Positions 50,746 to 60,005 of a stretch of 64,000 bases of DNA are shown here, piece after piece. Below the pieces are notes generated by a model. The model saw only the letters and a list, made by a program, of their open reading frames with translations. It ran no database searches and was not told where the DNA came from. A program made the translations under genes and the position numbers. The stretch is from Agreia sp. COWG (GTDB lineage Bacteria > Actinomycetota > Actinomycetes > Actinomycetales > Microbacteriaceae): NCBI RefSeq assembly GCF_904528075.1, contig NZ_LR882035.1, positions 3,038,001-3,102,000 of the forward strand. The letters run 5' to 3'. The stretch's first letter is position 1, and each line of letters begins with the position of its first letter.

Positions 50746-52359
50746 GTGGCTCGGGTCATCGTGGTCGGAAGCGGTATCGCGGGACTCTCGACCGCGCTGT
50801 TCGCCGCGTCGGCGCACGACGTCGTTCTCGTGACCAAGGGCGCGCTCGCCGACGGCAACACCCGCTACGCCCAGGGCGGCATCGCCGCGGCGACGGCCCT
50901 CGACGACAGCGTCACGCTGCACGCCGAGGATACGATTCGCGCCGGCGCCGGGCTGACCGACCCGGCCGCCGCGCGGGTGCTGGCCGAGTCGGGGCCGGCG
51001 GCCATCCAGAGCCTCATCGGATGGGGCGTGCGCTTCGATCACGATGAGGGCGGCATCGAACTGGCCCGGGCGCTCGAGGCCGCGCACTCCCGCGCGCGCG
51101 TGCTGCACGCGGGCGGGGATGCCACCGGAGCCGCGATCGAGCACGCCCTGGTGGGCGCGCTGCGCGCGACGTCGGTCACCGTGCTCGAGAACACCCTGCT
51201 GACCGACCTCGTGCTCGCCGACGCGGGTGCGACGCGCGCCGCGGGCATCGAGGTTCTGCTCGCCGACGGCTCCCGTGACGTGCTCCTCGCCGACGCCGTG
51301 GTGCTCGCCACGGGTGGTGCCGGCCAGCTCTTCTCGCACACCACGAATCCCGCACTGGCGACCGGCGACGGACTCGCGGCGGCACTGCGGGCCGGGGTGG
51401 CGACCTCCGACCTGGAGTTCGTGCAGTTCCACCCCACCACCCTCGCCGCCGAGGGCAACTTTCTCATCTCTGAGGCCGTGCGGGGCGAGGGAGCCGTGCT
51501 GCGCAACGCCGCGGGCGAGAGGTTCATGCTGGGCGTGCATCCGGATGCCGAGCTCGCGCCCCGCGACGTCGTCGCGCGGGCCATCGCCGCAGAGATGGCC
51601 GGGCAGGGCGGCACGCCCGTGACGCTGGATGCCCGCGGCATCGACCGCGAGACCCTCGCCTCGCGCTTTCCCACGATCATGGCGGCGTGCGCCGAGGCGG
51701 GCTTCGACCTGGCATCGGGGCTCGTTCCGGTGGTTCCGGCGGCGCACTACATGATGGGCGGAATCACGACCGACCTCGACGGCCGCACCTCGCTGCCGGG
51801 CCTGTTCGCGGTCGGCGAGGTGGCCCGCACGGGAGTGCACGGCGCCAACCGCCTGGCCTCGAACAGCCTGCTCGAGGGCACGGTGTTCGCCCGCCGGGTG
51901 GCGGCCGCGCTCGCCGGTGGTCTCGATAAGGCCGCGGGCGGCCTACCCGAGCAGCGCAGCCCGCTCGAGCAGCGCAGCCCGCTCGAGCAGCGCAGCCCCC
52001 TCGAGCAGCGCAGCAGCGGCGTCGACCGTGGCGAGCTGCAGCGACTCATGTGGCGAGACGCCGGCCTCAGGCGTTCCGGCGCCGGGCTGGCGCGGGCCGA
52101 GGCCCTCCTCGACGATAGGGCGAAGGCATCCACCGCTCGACCCGACACTCGAGACGGTGTCGAGACGGCGAATCTGTTGACCGTGGCTCGCGCCGTCGTG
52201 GCTGCGGCCACGGCTCGCCAGGAGTCCAGGGGAGCTCACGCCCGAAGCGACTTCCCCACCCCGGAACCGAGCGCGCCGAGTCGAAATACCGCCACCACAC
52301 ACGCGACCGCACGCGCCACCACCTCGAGCGGTCGACCGCTCCAGACGCAAGGAAGCTGA
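50746..52359 (+). CDS. nadB: L-aspartate oxidase
   Basis: NadB oxidises L-aspartate to iminoaspartate with FAD, feeding NadA. The 537-residue flavoprotein has the FAD motif VVGSGIAGLSTALFA, YAQGGIAAA, SEAVRGEGAVL, HYMMGGI, and GVHGANRLASNSLLEG. A low-complexity insert of four PLEQRS-type repeats (about 402-423) sits between the FAD domain end and the C-terminal helical domain. The end after AHARSDFP is a non-conserved tail. GTG start two bases after the nadA stop. Confidence 0.94.
   Translation: MARVIVVGSGIAGLSTALFAASAHDVVLVTKGALADGNTRYAQGGIAAATALDDSVTLHAEDTIRAGAGLTDPAAARVLAESGPAAIQSLIGWGVRFDHDEGGIELARALEAAHSRARVLHAGGDATGAAIEHALVGALRATSVTVLENTLLTDLVLADAGATRAAGIEVLLADGSRDVLLADAVVLATGGAGQLFSHTTNPALATGDGLAAALRAGVATSDLEFVQFHPTTLAAEGNFLISEAVRGEGAVLRNAAGERFMLGVHPDAELAPRDVVARAIAAEMAGQGGTPVTLDARGIDRETLASRFPTIMAACAEAGFDLASGLVPVVPAAHYMMGGITTDLDGRTSLPGLFAVGEVARTGVHGANRLASNSLLEGTVFARRVAAALAGGLDKAAGGLPEQRSPLEQRSPLEQRSPLEQRSSGVDRGELQRLMWRDAGLRRSGAGLARAEALLDDRAKASTARPDTRDGVETANLLTVARAVVAAATARQESRGAHARSDFPTPEPSAPSRNTATTHATARATTSSGRPLQTQGS
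51949..52014 (+). repeat. 18-bp in-frame tandem repeat inside nadB
   Basis: The unit GAGCAGCGCAGCCCGCTC occurs as exact copies at 51949-51966 and 51967-51984, then once with one change at 51985-52002, and partly at 52003-52014. It encodes EQRSPL repeats in a surface linker of aspartate oxidase. Copy number could change by slippage without breaking the frame. Confidence 0.85.
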
Positions 52360-52361
52360 CC

Positions 52362-53219
52362 ATGCTGCTCACCCCCGAAGCTATCGACCGCGTCGTCATC
52401 GCCGCCCTCGCCGAGGATGCCCCGTGGGGCGACGCCACGAGTGACGCGTTCATTCCAGCGGGTGCCACCGCCGCGGCGCAGCTCGTCGCGCGCGAGCCCG
52501 GAGTGTTCTCTGGCGGCGAGGTCTTCGCTCGAACCATGTCGGCGGCGAACGCGGCGACCGTCACCACGCTCGCCGTGCAGGACGGTGACCTCTTCGTTCC
52601 GGGCGAGGTACTCGCCACGGTCACGGGGCCTGCCGCTGGAGTTCTGCTCGGCGAGCGGGTCTCGCTCAACCTCGTGCAACGCATGAGCGGAATTGCGACG
52701 CTGACCTCGAGCTACGTGGCGGCCGTGGAGGGAACGCAGGCGCGGATCGTGGACACCCGCAAGACCACTCCGGGGTTGCGTGCCCTCGAGCGCCATGCCG
52801 TGCGATCGGGCGGGGCGCACAATCACCGCTTTTCGCTGAGCGACGCCGTGCTCGCGAAAGACAATCACCTGGCGGTGCTCACGGCATCCGGCGTCTCGCT
52901 GACCGATGCCATTCGACAAGCCCGCACCCGCATCTCGCACACGACCCACCTCGAGGTGGAGGTCGACCGACTCGACCAGATCGAGCCCGTGCTCGCCGGC
53001 GGCGTCGACACGATCATGCTCGACAACTTCTCGCTCGACGAGCTTCGCCAGGGCGTGGCGCTCGTCGCCGGGCGGGCGCTGATCGAGGCCAGCGGGGGCG
53101 TGAACCTCGACACGGTGCGGGCCATCGCCGAGACGGGAGTCGACATCATCTCGGTGGGCGCCCTCACCCACAGCGCACGCGCCCTCGACCTTGGCCTCGA
53201 TCTGAGCGTGATGCCGTGA
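52362..53219 (+). CDS. nadC: Nicotinate-nucleotide pyrophosphorylase (carboxylating)
   Basis: NadC converts quinolinate and PRPP to nicotinate mononucleotide. The 285-residue product has DTRKTTPGLRALERHAVRSG, NHRFSLSDAVLAKDNHLAVL and MLDNFSLDELR, family signatures with the active-site Lys and Arg residues. GTG/ATG spacing after nadB is two bases; it is part of the nrtR-nadABC operon. Confidence 0.95.
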   Translation: MLLTPEAIDRVVIAALAEDAPWGDATSDAFIPAGATAAAQLVAREPGVFSGGEVFARTMSAANAATVTTLAVQDGDLFVPGEVLATVTGPAAGVLLGERVSLNLVQRMSGIATLTSSYVAAVEGTQARIVDTRKTTPGLRALERHAVRSGGAHNHRFSLSDAVLAKDNHLAVLTASGVSLTDAIRQARTRISHTTHLEVEVDRLDQIEPVLAGGVDTIMLDNFSLDELRQGVALVAGRALIEASGGVNLDTVRAIAETGVDIISVGALTHSARALDLGLDLSVMP

Positions 53220-53229
53220 GCAGCGCCCC

Positions 53230-54390
53230 GTGATCTACCTCGACCACGCCGCAAGCTCGCCCGTGCGACCAGAGGCGCTGCAGGCCATGTGGCCGTATCT
53301 CACGGGCGAGTTCGGCAATCCGTCGAGCCACCACGCCCTCGGCGACTCCGCCTCGCGCGCTCTGGCAGATGCCCGCGCACGCCTCGCCACATGGTTCGGG
53401 GTGCGGCCGGCAGAGGTCACGTTCACCTCGGGTGGTACAGAGGCAATCAACCTCGCCATCAAGGGCATCGCCCTCGGTGCGCCGCGCGGTCGCCACATCG
53501 TGACCACCCCGATCGAGCACGAGGCGACGCTGGAATCCGTGGACTTTCTGCGCCGGGTGCACGGCTTCGAGGTGAGCTACGTGCCCGTGGACGCGACAGG
53601 TCGCGTCGATCTGGCCGCCCTCGCCGCGCTCGTTCGCCCCGACACGAGTCTGGTCACCGTGATGGCGGCGAACAACGAGGTCGGCACCATCCAGAACTGC
53701 GCCGCCATCGGCGCGATCGTGCACGCCGCCGGTTCGGTGCTGCACGTCGACGCGGTGCAGGCCGCGGGCTGGCTCGACGTGACGCCGGATGCCCTCGGCG
53801 CCGACGCCGTCTCCCTCTCCGGTCACAAGGTGGGCGCGCCCAAGGGAATCGGCGCCCTGGCCGCTCGCTCGCGGCTGCGGATCGAACCCCTGCTGCACGG
53901 CGGCGGTCAAGAGCGCGGACGCCGCTCGGGCACAGAGAACGTGGCGTTCGCCGTGGCTCTCGCGACGGCCGTGGGGCTGCTGAGCGAGTCTGCCGCCGAC
54001 GCGCCCGCAGGCGGGGCATCCGAATCCGCCGGGGTCGCTCTCCTGCGCGATCACCTGATCGAGGGAATCGAGACGACGGTTCCTGGAGCCGTTGTGACAG
54101 GATCTCGCGAGCACCGATTGCCCTCGATCGCCTCGTTCCTCTTTCCGGGAACGAGCGGCGAGGCAGTGCTGCTCGGCCTCGAGGAGCGGGGAGTCGTCTC
54201 GTCGAGCGGCTCGGCCTGTGCGGCGGGCAGCGACGAGCCGTCGCCGGTGCTGCTGGCGCTCGGGGTCTCGCCCCAGGACGCTCAGACAGCGGTGCGCTTC
54301 AGCCTCTCGCCGAGCAGCACCCTCGACGAGGTGAACGCAGCCGTGGCAGCGACCGCTGACGCCGTCGCCGCACTGACGCAGCTGCGCTAG
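53230..54390 (+). CDS. Cysteine desulfurase (NifS/IscS-like)
   Basis: This 386-residue PLP enzyme releases sulfur from cysteine. It has YLDHAASSPVRPEALQAMWP, the PLP Lys in SLSGHKVGAPKG and the catalytic Cys in SSSGSACAAGSDEPS. Its place at the end of the NAD operon suggests it supplies or repairs the NadA iron-sulfur cluster, as nifS-type genes beside nad genes do in other bacteria. GTG start 10 bases after nadC. Confidence 0.92.
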   Translation: MIYLDHAASSPVRPEALQAMWPYLTGEFGNPSSHHALGDSASRALADARARLATWFGVRPAEVTFTSGGTEAINLAIKGIALGAPRGRHIVTTPIEHEATLESVDFLRRVHGFEVSYVPVDATGRVDLAALAALVRPDTSLVTVMAANNEVGTIQNCAAIGAIVHAAGSVLHVDAVQAAGWLDVTPDALGADAVSLSGHKVGAPKGIGALAARSRLRIEPLLHGGGQERGRRSGTENVAFAVALATAVGLLSESAADAPAGGASESAGVALLRDHLIEGIETTVPGAVVTGSREHRLPSIASFLFPGTSGEAVLLGLEERGVVSSSGSACAAGSDEPSPVLLALGVSPQDAQTAVRFSLSPSSTLDEVNAAVAATADAVAALTQLR

Positions 54391-54466
54391 GCGCCCGCCG
54401 GCTGTCACCCATTGACCCAACCTTCGGGATATGGGTCGATGTGCGACCAGCCGTGCAGCGCAGCGG

Positions 54467-55738
54467 CTACTGCCCGCGCGACATGAAGCGGCGCACCGCC
54501 GGGTCGACGCTGATGTCGGCCGGCCGCAGCGGGCGCGTCAGGTAGAGCCCGTCGAGCGAGGTCAGACGAGACAGCGCCACGTAGGTCTGCCCCGCACTGA
54601 ACACCCGCTGGCCGAGGTCGACCACGGCCTGGTCGTAGGTCTTGCCCTGGCTCTTGTGGATGGTGACCGCCCACGCGAGGCGCAGCGGAAACTGCGTGAA
54701 CTCGCCGATCACGTCTTTGGTGAGCTTCTTGTTCTCGGCGGAGTACGAGTAGCGGTTCTTCTCCCAGCTCACCGGGTCGACCTCGTGCACGTCTCCGTCG
54801 AGCTCGACCCAGATCGAACCCGACCGGCTGATCTTCGACACCACGCCCACGGATCCGTTCACCCAGCGCTGCTCACTGTCGTTGCGCAAGAACATGACCT
54901 GCGCGCCGACCTTCAGCTCGAGCGCCTCTTCGGCCGGATAATTGCGACCGCCGAAGTCGCCGGAGACCTCGGCGTTCGCGATGCGCACCTTCCCGGGCAG
55001 CCGCTTGAGCGCCTCGGCGTTGATGCGATTCACGGCGTCGTTGCGCGTGGCCAGCGTGATCGTTCCGTCGGTGGGCGGCGTGCGGGCGCCCGCACCGTTC
55101 AGCGCATCCGCGATCTCTTTCGTGACCTGACCGTGGCGCACGGCGTTCAGCATGAACTTGAAGTCGTCGTCGCTCTGGCGATGGATCTCGGTGAGCTCCA
55201 CCACCGTGAGCGACACCTCGCTCCACACCTTCGCGTCGAAGAACCACATGGACTTGTAGTGATCGGTGAAATAGGCTCGCTCGTCTGAATCGCCCGGAAC
55301 CGGCGCCAGCTGATACGGGTCGCCGAAGAGCACGACCTGCACCCCGCCGAACGGAACCGTGGGCTTGTGCCTGGCCTTTCGCAGCGAACGGTCCATGGCA
55401 TCCATGAGGTCGGCATTCACCATCGAGACCTCATCGATGACGAGCGTGTCGATGGTGTTGAGCATCTTGCGTACATCGGCGTTCTGGTCGATGTCGCTGT
55501 CGGCGATGACGCCGATCGGCAGGCGGAACAGCGAGTGGATGGTCTGCCCGCCGACGTTCAGCGCGGCCACGCCGGTCGGAGCCGAGATCACGAGCTGCTT
55601 CTCGGTGTTCCAGCTCAGGTGATTCAGCAGCGTCGACTTGCCCGTGCCGGCCCGACCCGTGACGAACACGTGGCTCTTGGTGCCCTCGATGAGGTCGAAG
55701 ACGCGCTTCTGCTCGGCAGAGAGTTCGGGAAGAGACAC
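54467..55738 (-). CDS. PIF1/RecD-like AAA-family helicase
   Basis: The 423-residue helicase has Walker A TGRAGTGKSTLLNHLSW, Walker B-like DTLVIDEVSMV, FGDPYQLAPV and the C-terminal UvrD_C_2 motif AWAVTIHKSQGKTYDQAVVD. Relatives unwind DNA 5' to 3'. It stands alone, converging with the cysteine desulfurase gene and divergent from the unknown protein at 55839. Confidence 0.9.
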   Translation of the reverse strand: MSLPELSAEQKRVFDLIEGTKSHVFVTGRAGTGKSTLLNHLSWNTEKQLVISAPTGVAALNVGGQTIHSLFRLPIGVIADSDIDQNADVRKMLNTIDTLVIDEVSMVNADLMDAMDRSLRKARHKPTVPFGGVQVVLFGDPYQLAPVPGDSDERAYFTDHYKSMWFFDAKVWSEVSLTVVELTEIHRQSDDDFKFMLNAVRHGQVTKEIADALNGAGARTPPTDGTITLATRNDAVNRINAEALKRLPGKVRIANAEVSGDFGGRNYPAEEALELKVGAQVMFLRNDSEQRWVNGSVGVVSKISRSGSIWVELDGDVHEVDPVSWEKNRYSYSAENKKLTKDVIGEFTQFPLRLAWAVTIHKSQGKTYDQAVVDLGQRVFSAGQTYVALSRLTSLDGLYLTRPLRPADISVDPAVRRFMSRGQ

Positions 55739-55838
55739 GCGCGAAGGGCCTTACGATGCGGATGGGCAGGGATACCCAATCTACCGGGCCGATCGTGGCC
55801 CCCGCCGAGGCTTCGTCGGCATTGCCTAGACTGGCCGG

Positions 55839-56882
55839 ATGGACAGACGGGTGGGGAGGAGGGGCTTCTCGGCGTCGCAGATCCTGCTGGCCTGGTGCGC
55901 AGCCGTGCTGCTGCTGATCGGCGTCTTCGGTGCGGGTGTCGTCGTACTCAACTCCAGCGTCTTCAGCGCCTCTGGATTCGTCACCACCTACCTGCAGACC
56001 CTCGGCTCGAAAGACGTGAACGGCGCCCTTTCGATGCCCGGTGTCGAGCTACCCGACGGCCTGACTCCAGACTCGATAGGCGCCGCGCTGCTGAGGCGGG
56101 AGACCCTCTCGACCATCTCGAACATCGAGATCGACAAGGACACAGACGTCGGCAACGGCATTCACCAGGTGGCCGTCAGGTACACGTTGGGCGGCGCGGA
56201 CCGCGAGTCGGAGCGATCGAGGAGCGACTTCGTCGTCGAGCACACGGGAACGAGCTACGGCGTGTTCGGTCAGTGGCGCTTCAAGGAGTCCCCCGTCGCC
56301 ACGATGTCTCTGGCGGTGACCAATGCGACCAGCGTGACGGTGGGAACCCGCATGCTCGAGGCATCCGATCTCGGCGCGGCCGACGGTGCCTTCGGTGCCG
56401 GGGCCAGATTCACGGTGCTCGTGCCGGCCCTGGTCGTGATGAAGCACGAGTCGCACTACCTGTCGAGCAAGACAGAGGCCGTGACGCTCGCTTCGCCCGG
56501 CACCACCGAGAGCGGCGTCGTGAAGGCCGAGCCCAACGCGCTCTTCACCAAGGCCGTCTCCGAGCAGATGACCTCGTTCCTCGACGACTGTGCCAGCCAG
56601 AAGTCGCTCTTTCCGGTCGGCTGCCCGTTCTCGAAGCCGGTCTCCGATCGCATCGTCGACGAACCGAGCTGGTCGATCGTGAAATACCCGCAGGTGCAGA
56701 TCGTCGCGGGGCCGGCGTCGTGGCTGGTCGCCCCGAATCTCGGCACAGCGCACGTCGAGGTTCAGGTCAAGTCGCTCTTCGACGGAACGGTCTCGGCGAC
56801 AAGCGAAGACGTTCCGTTCTCGCTGAACTACGCCATCACCCTCGACGCCGACGAGCAGATCACCTTCGCGGCCCGAACGTAG
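55839..56882 (+). CDS. Unknown membrane-anchored exported protein
   Basis: The 347-residue protein has one N-terminal membrane helix (about 16-38, LAWCAAVLLLIGVFGAGVVV) and a large exported domain rich in beta strands. The N-terminal part (about 45-150: TTYLQTLGSKDVNGALSMPG) looks NTF2-like, as in DUF4878-type proteins. Two cysteines (in DDCASQ and PVGCPFS) could form a disulfide. Function unknown. Confidence 0.7.
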   Translation: MDRRVGRRGFSASQILLAWCAAVLLLIGVFGAGVVVLNSSVFSASGFVTTYLQTLGSKDVNGALSMPGVELPDGLTPDSIGAALLRRETLSTISNIEIDKDTDVGNGIHQVAVRYTLGGADRESERSRSDFVVEHTGTSYGVFGQWRFKESPVATMSLAVTNATSVTVGTRMLEASDLGAADGAFGAGARFTVLVPALVVMKHESHYLSSKTEAVTLASPGTTESGVVKAEPNALFTKAVSEQMTSFLDDCASQKSLFPVGCPFSKPVSDRIVDEPSWSIVKYPQVQIVAGPASWLVAPNLGTAHVEVQVKSLFDGTVSATSEDVPFSLNYAITLDADEQITFAART

Positions 56883-56897
56883 CGCGGCCGCTGCCGA

Positions 56898-58856
56898 TCA
56901 GCCGCGGGCGTTCATCTTCTCGAGCATGGCGTTGTACTCGCCCAGCTCTGCGTCGTTCGTGCGATCGGCCGTACGGTCGAGGCGCTTCGCATCTTTCTTG
57001 TCCTGCATGCTCCACTGGATGGCGACGCTGATCGCGAGGATGACGGTCGGGATCTCGCCGACACTCCAGGCGATGCCGCCCCCGGCCTGCTGGTCGGCGA
57101 TGGCGCTCACGCCCCACGGTCTGCCCATCGCGCCGTACCAGTCGGCGAGCAGCAGCCCGTTGCCGGTCATCAGCGCGAGGCCGAAGAATGCGTGGAATGC
57201 CATGACCGCGAGCAGAAGGAGCAGCCTGAAAGGGTAGGGGAAGCGGTACGGAACCGGGTCGACGCCGATGAGCGCCTGCACAAGCAGGTAGCCCGTGATG
57301 AGGAAGTGCGCGATCATCCACTCGTGACCGATATGGTCGACCGTCGCCCAGCGGAACAGCGGCGAGTAGTAGAACACCCACAGGCTGGCGGCGAAGAGCA
57401 CGGCGGCGACGATGGGGTTTGCGAGAAAGCCGCCGATCTTGGAGTGCACGGCCAGCAGAACCCATTCGCGGCCACCCCGCGTGCCATCCTGCCTCTTCTT
57501 GACGGCGCGCATGATGAGGGTCACCGGGGCAGCGGGCACCAAGAGAAGCGGCACCATCATGCTGAGGGTCATGTGCCCGAGCATGTGCATGCTGAACAGG
57601 TACTTCTCGTACACGTTCACGCCGCCGTTGGTCACGTAGAGCAGCAGTAGCATGCCTGCCACCCAGAGGATGCTGCGGTGGATAGGCCAGGTGTCGCCGC
57701 GCTTGCGAAGGCGGCGCACTCCCGCGATGTAGAAGACGATCGCGAAGCCGCAGAGCAGGATCCAGAGCAGGTCGAAGTTCCACTCGGTGAAGTAGCGCGA
57801 GAAGGTGAGCTCGGGCGGCAGTTGCTCGCCGGTGAGGATCTGCGCGGGGGTCTGCACCGCGGGGATGGTCTGATCGACCGGCGGGGCCGAGCGTCCGAGC
57901 GCCGCGGCGGCACCCGAGGCGATGCCCATGAACGCCAGCTCGACGACGGCGATCTTGACGAAGAAGTAGCGACGCCCCGAGTCGGCCAGTTTCGTGATGA
58001 GGGAGCGGCGGTAGACGGCACCGAACACGCCGAGGGCGATCAGGGTGCCCACCTTGATGAGCACCAGGATGCCGTAGGGCGTGAGCAGGCGGTCGAGGCT
58101 GCCGATGCGCAGCTCGGCGCTCACGTAGCCGGATGCCGCCACCACGATGAAGCAGACCAGGGCGACGGTCGAATACCGCGAGACCACCGCGAGCATGCGA
58201 TCGTTGTCGAGTTGCGGCGCCAGCATCACGAGCACCACGAGGCCGCCCAGCCACACGGCTGCGAAGACCAGGTGCAGGCCGAGCGCCGTGATGGCGGCGT
58301 CGTGGCCGGTGGTGCCGGCGGCGTGGCCCTGCTGAGCCATGGGCACGAGCATCACCACCGCGAGCACGCCCACGAACAGCAGCCCGGTGAGGTTACGCAC
58401 CGCGAAGCAGAGAACGGTGACGGTGGCGGCGATGAGCGTGGTGATCAACCAGGCCTGGCCGATCTCGACCGAGGTCACGAACTGGCCGAGTAGCTCACCG
58501 TAGGAGTTGTCGAAGCGCACCGACTTGACGGTCAGCTGCAGGAAGGTGAGAAACCCCGTGGCGGCCGACGCCACCGTGAGCAGCGCGGCCGAACCCGCGG
58601 CGATGTCGAGCGCGCGGTTGAACTCGGGCTTGTCTTGGCGCAGCGCGAAGAGGGCGAGCACAATCGCTCCGAGGGTGCCGGCCGCTGCGAGATTCACGAT
58701 CATCTTGGTGACGGGGATGCCGTAGCGCACCACGGGCCCCGGGTCTTGCAGCAGCTGGGGGTCGGCTCCGCCGGCGATGCGCAGGCCGACGAGCAGCATC
58801 ACGAAACCGACCGCCAGAAGCGCGGCGGGACCAGCTATTCTCACGACTCTCGGCAC
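56898..58856 (-). CDS. Fused CopD-type copper protein and CtaG-type cytochrome oxidase assembly protein
   Basis: The 652-residue protein has about 14 membrane segments. The N-terminal half (about 1-330) resembles CopD, a copper importer/resistance membrane domain (FAAVWLGGLVVLVML, AYVS-like conserved SGYVSAELRIG). The C-terminal half (about 340-620) is CtaG/caa3 assembly: FSRYFTEWNFDLLWILL, HMLGHMTLSMMVPLLLV, and HEWMIAHFLITGYLL with conserved histidines. It probably supplies copper to cytochrome c oxidase. The fused form is usual in actinobacteria. Confidence 0.88.
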   Translation of the reverse strand: MPRVVRIAGPAALLAVGFVMLLVGLRIAGGADPQLLQDPGPVVRYGIPVTKMIVNLAAAGTLGAIVLALFALRQDKPEFNRALDIAAGSAALLTVASAATGFLTFLQLTVKSVRFDNSYGELLGQFVTSVEIGQAWLITTLIAATVTVLCFAVRNLTGLLFVGVLAVVMLVPMAQQGHAAGTTGHDAAITALGLHLVFAAVWLGGLVVLVMLAPQLDNDRMLAVVSRYSTVALVCFIVVAASGYVSAELRIGSLDRLLTPYGILVLIKVGTLIALGVFGAVYRRSLITKLADSGRRYFFVKIAVVELAFMGIASGAAAALGRSAPPVDQTIPAVQTPAQILTGEQLPPELTFSRYFTEWNFDLLWILLCGFAIVFYIAGVRRLRKRGDTWPIHRSILWVAGMLLLLYVTNGGVNVYEKYLFSMHMLGHMTLSMMVPLLLVPAAPVTLIMRAVKKRQDGTRGGREWVLLAVHSKIGGFLANPIVAAVLFAASLWVFYYSPLFRWATVDHIGHEWMIAHFLITGYLLVQALIGVDPVPYRFPYPFRLLLLLAVMAFHAFFGLALMTGNGLLLADWYGAMGRPWGVSAIADQQAGGGIAWSVGEIPTVILAISVAIQWSMQDKKDAKRLDRTADRTNDAELGEYNAMLEKMNARG

Positions 58857-58954
58857 CCGACAACTTTACGCGGCATTCCTGGGGGCGATACCCGTGCGCG
58901 TCTGCTCGCCGCGCGACCGATTCCTGCCCCGTCGCGGCATCCGGAACCGTATCG

Positions 58955-59018
58955 GCATCCACTCTCACCGAAAACACCCAAAGTCGACTTCTTGAGTGTT
59001 TTTGCGGCGAGTGGATGC
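58955..59018. repeat. 27-bp imperfect inverted repeat
   Basis: GCATCCACTC at 58955 opens an arm of 27 bases inverted at 58992-59018 with 22 of 27 matches; the ten outer bases are exact. The loop AGTCGACTTC contains the palindrome AGTCGACT. Inner arms carry A-rich and T-rich tracts (AAAACAC, GTGTTTTT). It lies between the HU terminator and the CopD-CtaG gene. It may be a mobile-type hairpin or a leader structure. Confidence 0.65.
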
Positions 59019-59060
59019 ACGCTGACGTCTGATATGAGCCGCTTATGCCCGGGTTAAACG

Positions 59061-59098
59061 CCTCAGGGGCGCCCACCCGAAGGCGGACACCCCTGAGG
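59061..59098 (-). terminator. Terminator of the HU gene
   Basis: CCTCAGGGG (59061-59069) pairs with CCCCTGAGG (59090-59098), extended by further pairs around a CGAA loop (UUCG on the minus strand). The hairpin begins 17 bases past the HU stop on the minus strand and is followed by only a few Us (CGTTTAA). Confidence 0.75.
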
Positions 59099-59115
59099 AT
59101 GAAAGAGTCGAAAGA

Positions 59116-59403
59116 CTACTTGGCGGCAGCCTTGAGCTTCGAACCAGCGGAGATCTTGACCGAGTGACCGGCGGCGATCTGGATGGCCTCACCCGTCTGC
59201 GGGTTGCGACCGGCGCGGGCGGCACGCGAGGTGCGCTCGACGGCGAGCCATCCCGGGATCGTGACCTTGACGTCGTTTCCGACGGACTCGGCGAGCGTCG
59301 CGAAGAGAGCGTCGAGAACCTCGTTGACGGCGGACTGCGTCTGGCCGGATGCGGCGGCGACCTGGGCGACGAGCTCGGTCTTGTTGAGTGACTTATCAGC
59401 CAT
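59116..59403 (-). CDS. hupB: HU-family histone-like DNA-binding protein
   Basis: The 95-residue protein starts MADKSLNKTELVAQVAAASG and has the HU/IHF pattern VKVTIPGWLAVERTSRAARAGRNPQTG, then AAGHSVKISAG. It binds and bends DNA non-specifically. This is the short HU form without the Lys/Ala-rich C-terminal tail of mycobacterial HupB. AGGAGGACACCC precedes the ATG; a strong hairpin follows the stop. Confidence 0.95.
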   Translation of the reverse strand: MADKSLNKTELVAQVAAASGQTQSAVNEVLDALFATLAESVGNDVKVTIPGWLAVERTSRAARAGRNPQTGEAIQIAAGHSVKISAGSKLKAAAK

Positions 59404-59620
59404 GGGTGTCCTCCTCGGACCTCGTGCTGCGTGAAGCAGCTATAAGAAACGAAACGGTGGGAAACCTTGGGTAGGCCACGCGTCTGGTCTGTTGAACCGT
59501 GACGAATGTATCAGAGATCGCCGGGATCTCGCGGATTCCCGCGCCTCGTGGGGCATTTGTGACGGGTGTTTCGCAAGTTCGTGGTGTCGCGGGCAGCTCT
59601 GGGCTCCCATCTCGGAACAA

Positions 59621-59656
59621 CAAAAAAGGATGCCGACCCGAAGGTCGGCATCCTTT
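59621..59656 (-). terminator. Rho-independent terminator of the rpmB-rpmG-rpsN operon
   Basis: On the minus strand a perfect 14-bp stem (AAAGGATGCCGACC, 59656-59643, with 59638-59625) closes on a UUCG tetraloop and is followed by a run of Us (bases 59627-59622), a textbook intrinsic terminator. It lies about 40 bases past the rpsN stop. In 59404-59620 I see only the HU promoter region and no gene. Confidence 0.92.
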
Positions 59657-59696
59657 GATGAATGCGTCAGCGCGCTGACAGCAGAACTCTAGGTGG

Positions 59697-60002
59697 TTAC
59701 CAGGAGCTCTTCGTGATGCCGGGCAGCTCGCCACGGTGAGCCATGTCGCGGAAGCGGACACGGCTGATGCCGAACTTGGTGAGAACACCGCGGGGGCGGC
59801 CGTCGACCGCGTCACGGCTGCGCACGCGCACCGGTGAGGCGTTCTTGGGAAGCTTCTGCAGGCCGAGGCGTGCTGCCTCGCGCTCGGCGTCGGTCGAGGT
59901 CGGGCTGACGAGAGCCTTCTTCAGCTCGAGACGCTTGGTGTTGTAGCGAGCGACGATGACCTTACGCTGCTCGTTCTTCGCAATCATGCTCTTCTTTGCC
60001 AT
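59697..60002 (-). CDS. rpsN: 30S ribosomal protein S14, zinc-independent form
   Basis: The 101-residue S14 is the long form without a CxxC zinc ribbon, with [20 protein letters not shown] and [20 protein letters not shown]. In mycobacteria and Streptomyces the Cys-free paralogues of S14, L33 and L28 are co-transcribed and derepressed by Zur when zinc is short. It is the last gene of rpmB-rpmG-rpsN here, 3 bases after rpmG. Confidence 0.95.
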   Translation of the reverse strand: MAKKSMIAKNEQRKVIVARYNTKRLELKKALVSPTSTDAEREAARLGLQKLPKNASPVRVRSRDAVDGRPRGVLTKFGISRVRFRDMAHRGELPGITKSSW

Positions 60003-60005
60003 GTG

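Noticed and set aside
51949..52014. Possible CRISPR array
   Set aside because: The repeat is contiguous and in-frame inside nadB with no spacers and no cas genes.
59478..59492. CTGTTGAAC half-site resembling the palindromic element arms
   Set aside because: No inverted partner within 120 bases and the match is only nine bases.
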